DNA of 7,489 nt, from contig JANNVK010000133.1 of assembly GCA_031414415.1 (NCBI GenBank), positions 1 to 7,489 of the forward strand. The letters run 5' to 3'. Under the pieces are notes generated by a model. It was not told the origin of the DNA. It worked only from the letters and a program-made list of their open reading frames with translations, and made no database searches. Within the stretch, counting starts at the first letter, position 1. Each line of letters opens with the position of its first letter. This DNA is from JANNVK01 sp031414415. GTDB taxonomy: Bacteria > Acidobacteriota > Blastocatellia > Pyrinomonadales > Pyrinomonadaceae. Of this stretch, positions 6,458-7,489 are shown piece by piece. The translations under genes were made by a program, and so were the position numbers.

Positions 6458-7489
6458 ATGAACTCAGACTACACACGCGAACAATTTTTAGAAAAGCCTT
6501 TGCCTTCATCAACCGATAGTGAACGTGTGATTTTGGGGGCAATTTTGTTAGATAATCAGCTGATTTCTCACGCCATTGAACAACTGCAACCTGACGATTT
6601 TTATTCGCCTTTGCATCGCCGAATTTATAAAGCGATGACTAATTTGTTTGAACGCGGAATTACTATTGACCCAATTTTGATTGGCGAAGAACTCAAAAAA
6701 GAAGGTCAGCTTGACGCAATGGGCGGCGTTTCGAGCATCACAAATCTCACATATGGTTTACCGCATTTTTCAGATATTTCGACCTACACAAAGGTTGTTC
6801 ACGATAAAGCTGTTGTACGAAATTTGATTCGGGTTTGTAATCAAATTACGAGTGAGGCGTTGTCCGAAGAAGACGACGCGGAAACAATTTTGGATCACGC
6901 TGAGCAAGCGATTTTTGCAATTGCAGATGCACGAACGCGACAAGGTTTTTCGTCAGTCAAGCCAATTGCTGAAGCAGTTTTGGCAAAAGTTCAAGAATAT
7001 GCCAAACGCGAATCTCATGCTTTGACCGGACTTTCAAGCGGTTTTCGTGAACTTGATCAAATGACTTCTGGTTTGCAACCTTCTGATTTGATTATACTTG
7101 CAGCTCGTCCTAGTATGGGAAAAACGGCACTTGCACTGACAATTGCCCAAAACGCCGCGATTTTGGAAAACGCAGTTGTCGCAATTTTCTCGCTCGAAAT
7201 GTCAAAAGAGCAACTTGTAATGCGAATGCTCAGCTCGGAAGCGAGAGTTGATGCACAGCGTTTTCGCACCGGTTTTCTTAATCGAGAGGAATGGGGCAGA
7301 CTCGCCGGAGCAATTGTCACGCTTTCTGAAGCACGTATTTTTATTGATGATACGCCCGGAATTTCGCCGCTTGAAATGCGTGCAAAACTTCGACGGTTGG
7401 TTGCGGAACAAAAGAAATTAGACCTTGTTGTGGTCGATTATATGCAGTTAATGAGCGGAAGCGGTCGCCAAAATGATAACCGACAACAA
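6458..7489 (+). CDS. dnaB: Replicative DNA helicase DnaB, N-terminal 344 residues (cut by window edge)
   Basis: This is the hexameric ATP-driven helicase that unwinds DNA at the replication fork and binds primase (DnaG). Residues about 14-120 are the DnaB N-terminal helical domain (SERVILGAILLDN, LHRRIYKAM, DPILIGEEL, ITNLTYGL). A linker region follows, then the RecA-like ATPase from about 190 (GLSSGFRELDQMTSGLQPSD). Walker A is ARPSMGKTA at 216-224. The H1a motif FSLEMS at 244-249 carries the catalytic Glu247. Walker B is LVVVDYMQLM at 323-332. The frame is open to the window edge at GRQNDNRQQ, just where the family's '.R..E...ISR.LK.LA.EL' segment begins. About 100-130 residues are missing compared with a usual length near 450-470. 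No ribosome binding site precedes the ATG; the start fits family N-termini. It is divergent from the TIG genes, and no rplI or rpsR lies immediately upstream. Confidence 0.97.
   Translation, partial: MNSDYTREQFLEKPLPSSTDSERVILGAILLDNQLISHAIEQLQPDDFYSPLHRRIYKAMTNLFERGITIDPILIGEELKKEGQLDAMGGVSSITNLTYGLPHFSDISTYTKVVHDKAVVRNLIRVCNQITSEALSEEDDAETILDHAEQAIFAIADARTRQGFSSVKPIAEAVLAKVQEYAKRESHALTGLSSGFRELDQMTSGLQPSDLIILAARPSMGKTALALTIAQNAAILENAVVAIFSLEMSKEQLVMRMLSSEARVDAQRFRTGFLNREEWGRLAGAIVTLSEARIFIDDTPGISPLEMRAKLRRLVAEQKKLDLVVVDYMQLMSGSGRQNDNRQQ

Noticed and set aside
7057..7411. Minus-strand frames of 69-87 codons opposite dnaB.
   Set aside because: They are antisense shadows of the conserved DnaB ATPase core.

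Overview
The window looks like a chromosomal segment of a bacterium with low to moderate GC. The only housekeeping gene is the 5' part of dnaB at the right edge. Its wording (PLPSSTDSERVILGAILLDN, ITNLTYGLPHF, GLQPSDLIILAARPSMGKTA) resembles DnaB of Acidobacteriota, particularly Blastocatellia. That placement is from memory, not from a search. The secreted proteins with a Cys-rich 'VFVG.V' N-terminus and a carboxypeptidase-regulatory-like C-terminus also fit that group.

Layout, left to right. Positions 1-174 (minus) hold the start of a secreted protein, cut by the window edge. Positions 192-467 (minus) hold an intact IPT/TIG domain with no start codon, in the same frame as, and directly after, the stop of the next gene. 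Positions 468-1337 (minus) encode a 289-aa secreted protein that is a paralogue of the first. Positions 1376-5992 (minus) encode a 1538-aa multidomain protein: TIG/Ig-like domains, a strongly beta-patterned hydrophobic block, a His/Cys-rich patch, an Ig-like middle, a helical linker, a pyroglutamyl-peptidase I (Pcp, peptidase C15)-like domain, an ASH/choice-of-anchor-D-like domain and a C-terminal TIG domain. Positions 5993-6457 are a divergent intergenic region with an (TTGC)11.75 tetranucleotide tract. From 6458 dnaB runs off the right edge on the plus strand.

The minus-strand genes are close together (37 nt or less between recognisable coding segments) and are probably co-transcribed leftwards, away from dnaB. 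The order 'TIG protein then secreted Cys-rich protein' seems to occur twice, the second TIG protein being reduced to its last domain. This suggests a tandemly duplicated two-gene cassette that has partly decayed.

The most unusual point is the Pcp-like domain inside the giant TIG protein. The catalytic Glu and His are recognisable and the nucleophile-to-His spacing matches the family, but the catalytic Cys is Ser. The domain may therefore be a non-catalytic binder or an altered hydrolase. The system's function is unknown; cell-envelope or surface interaction is the most natural guess.
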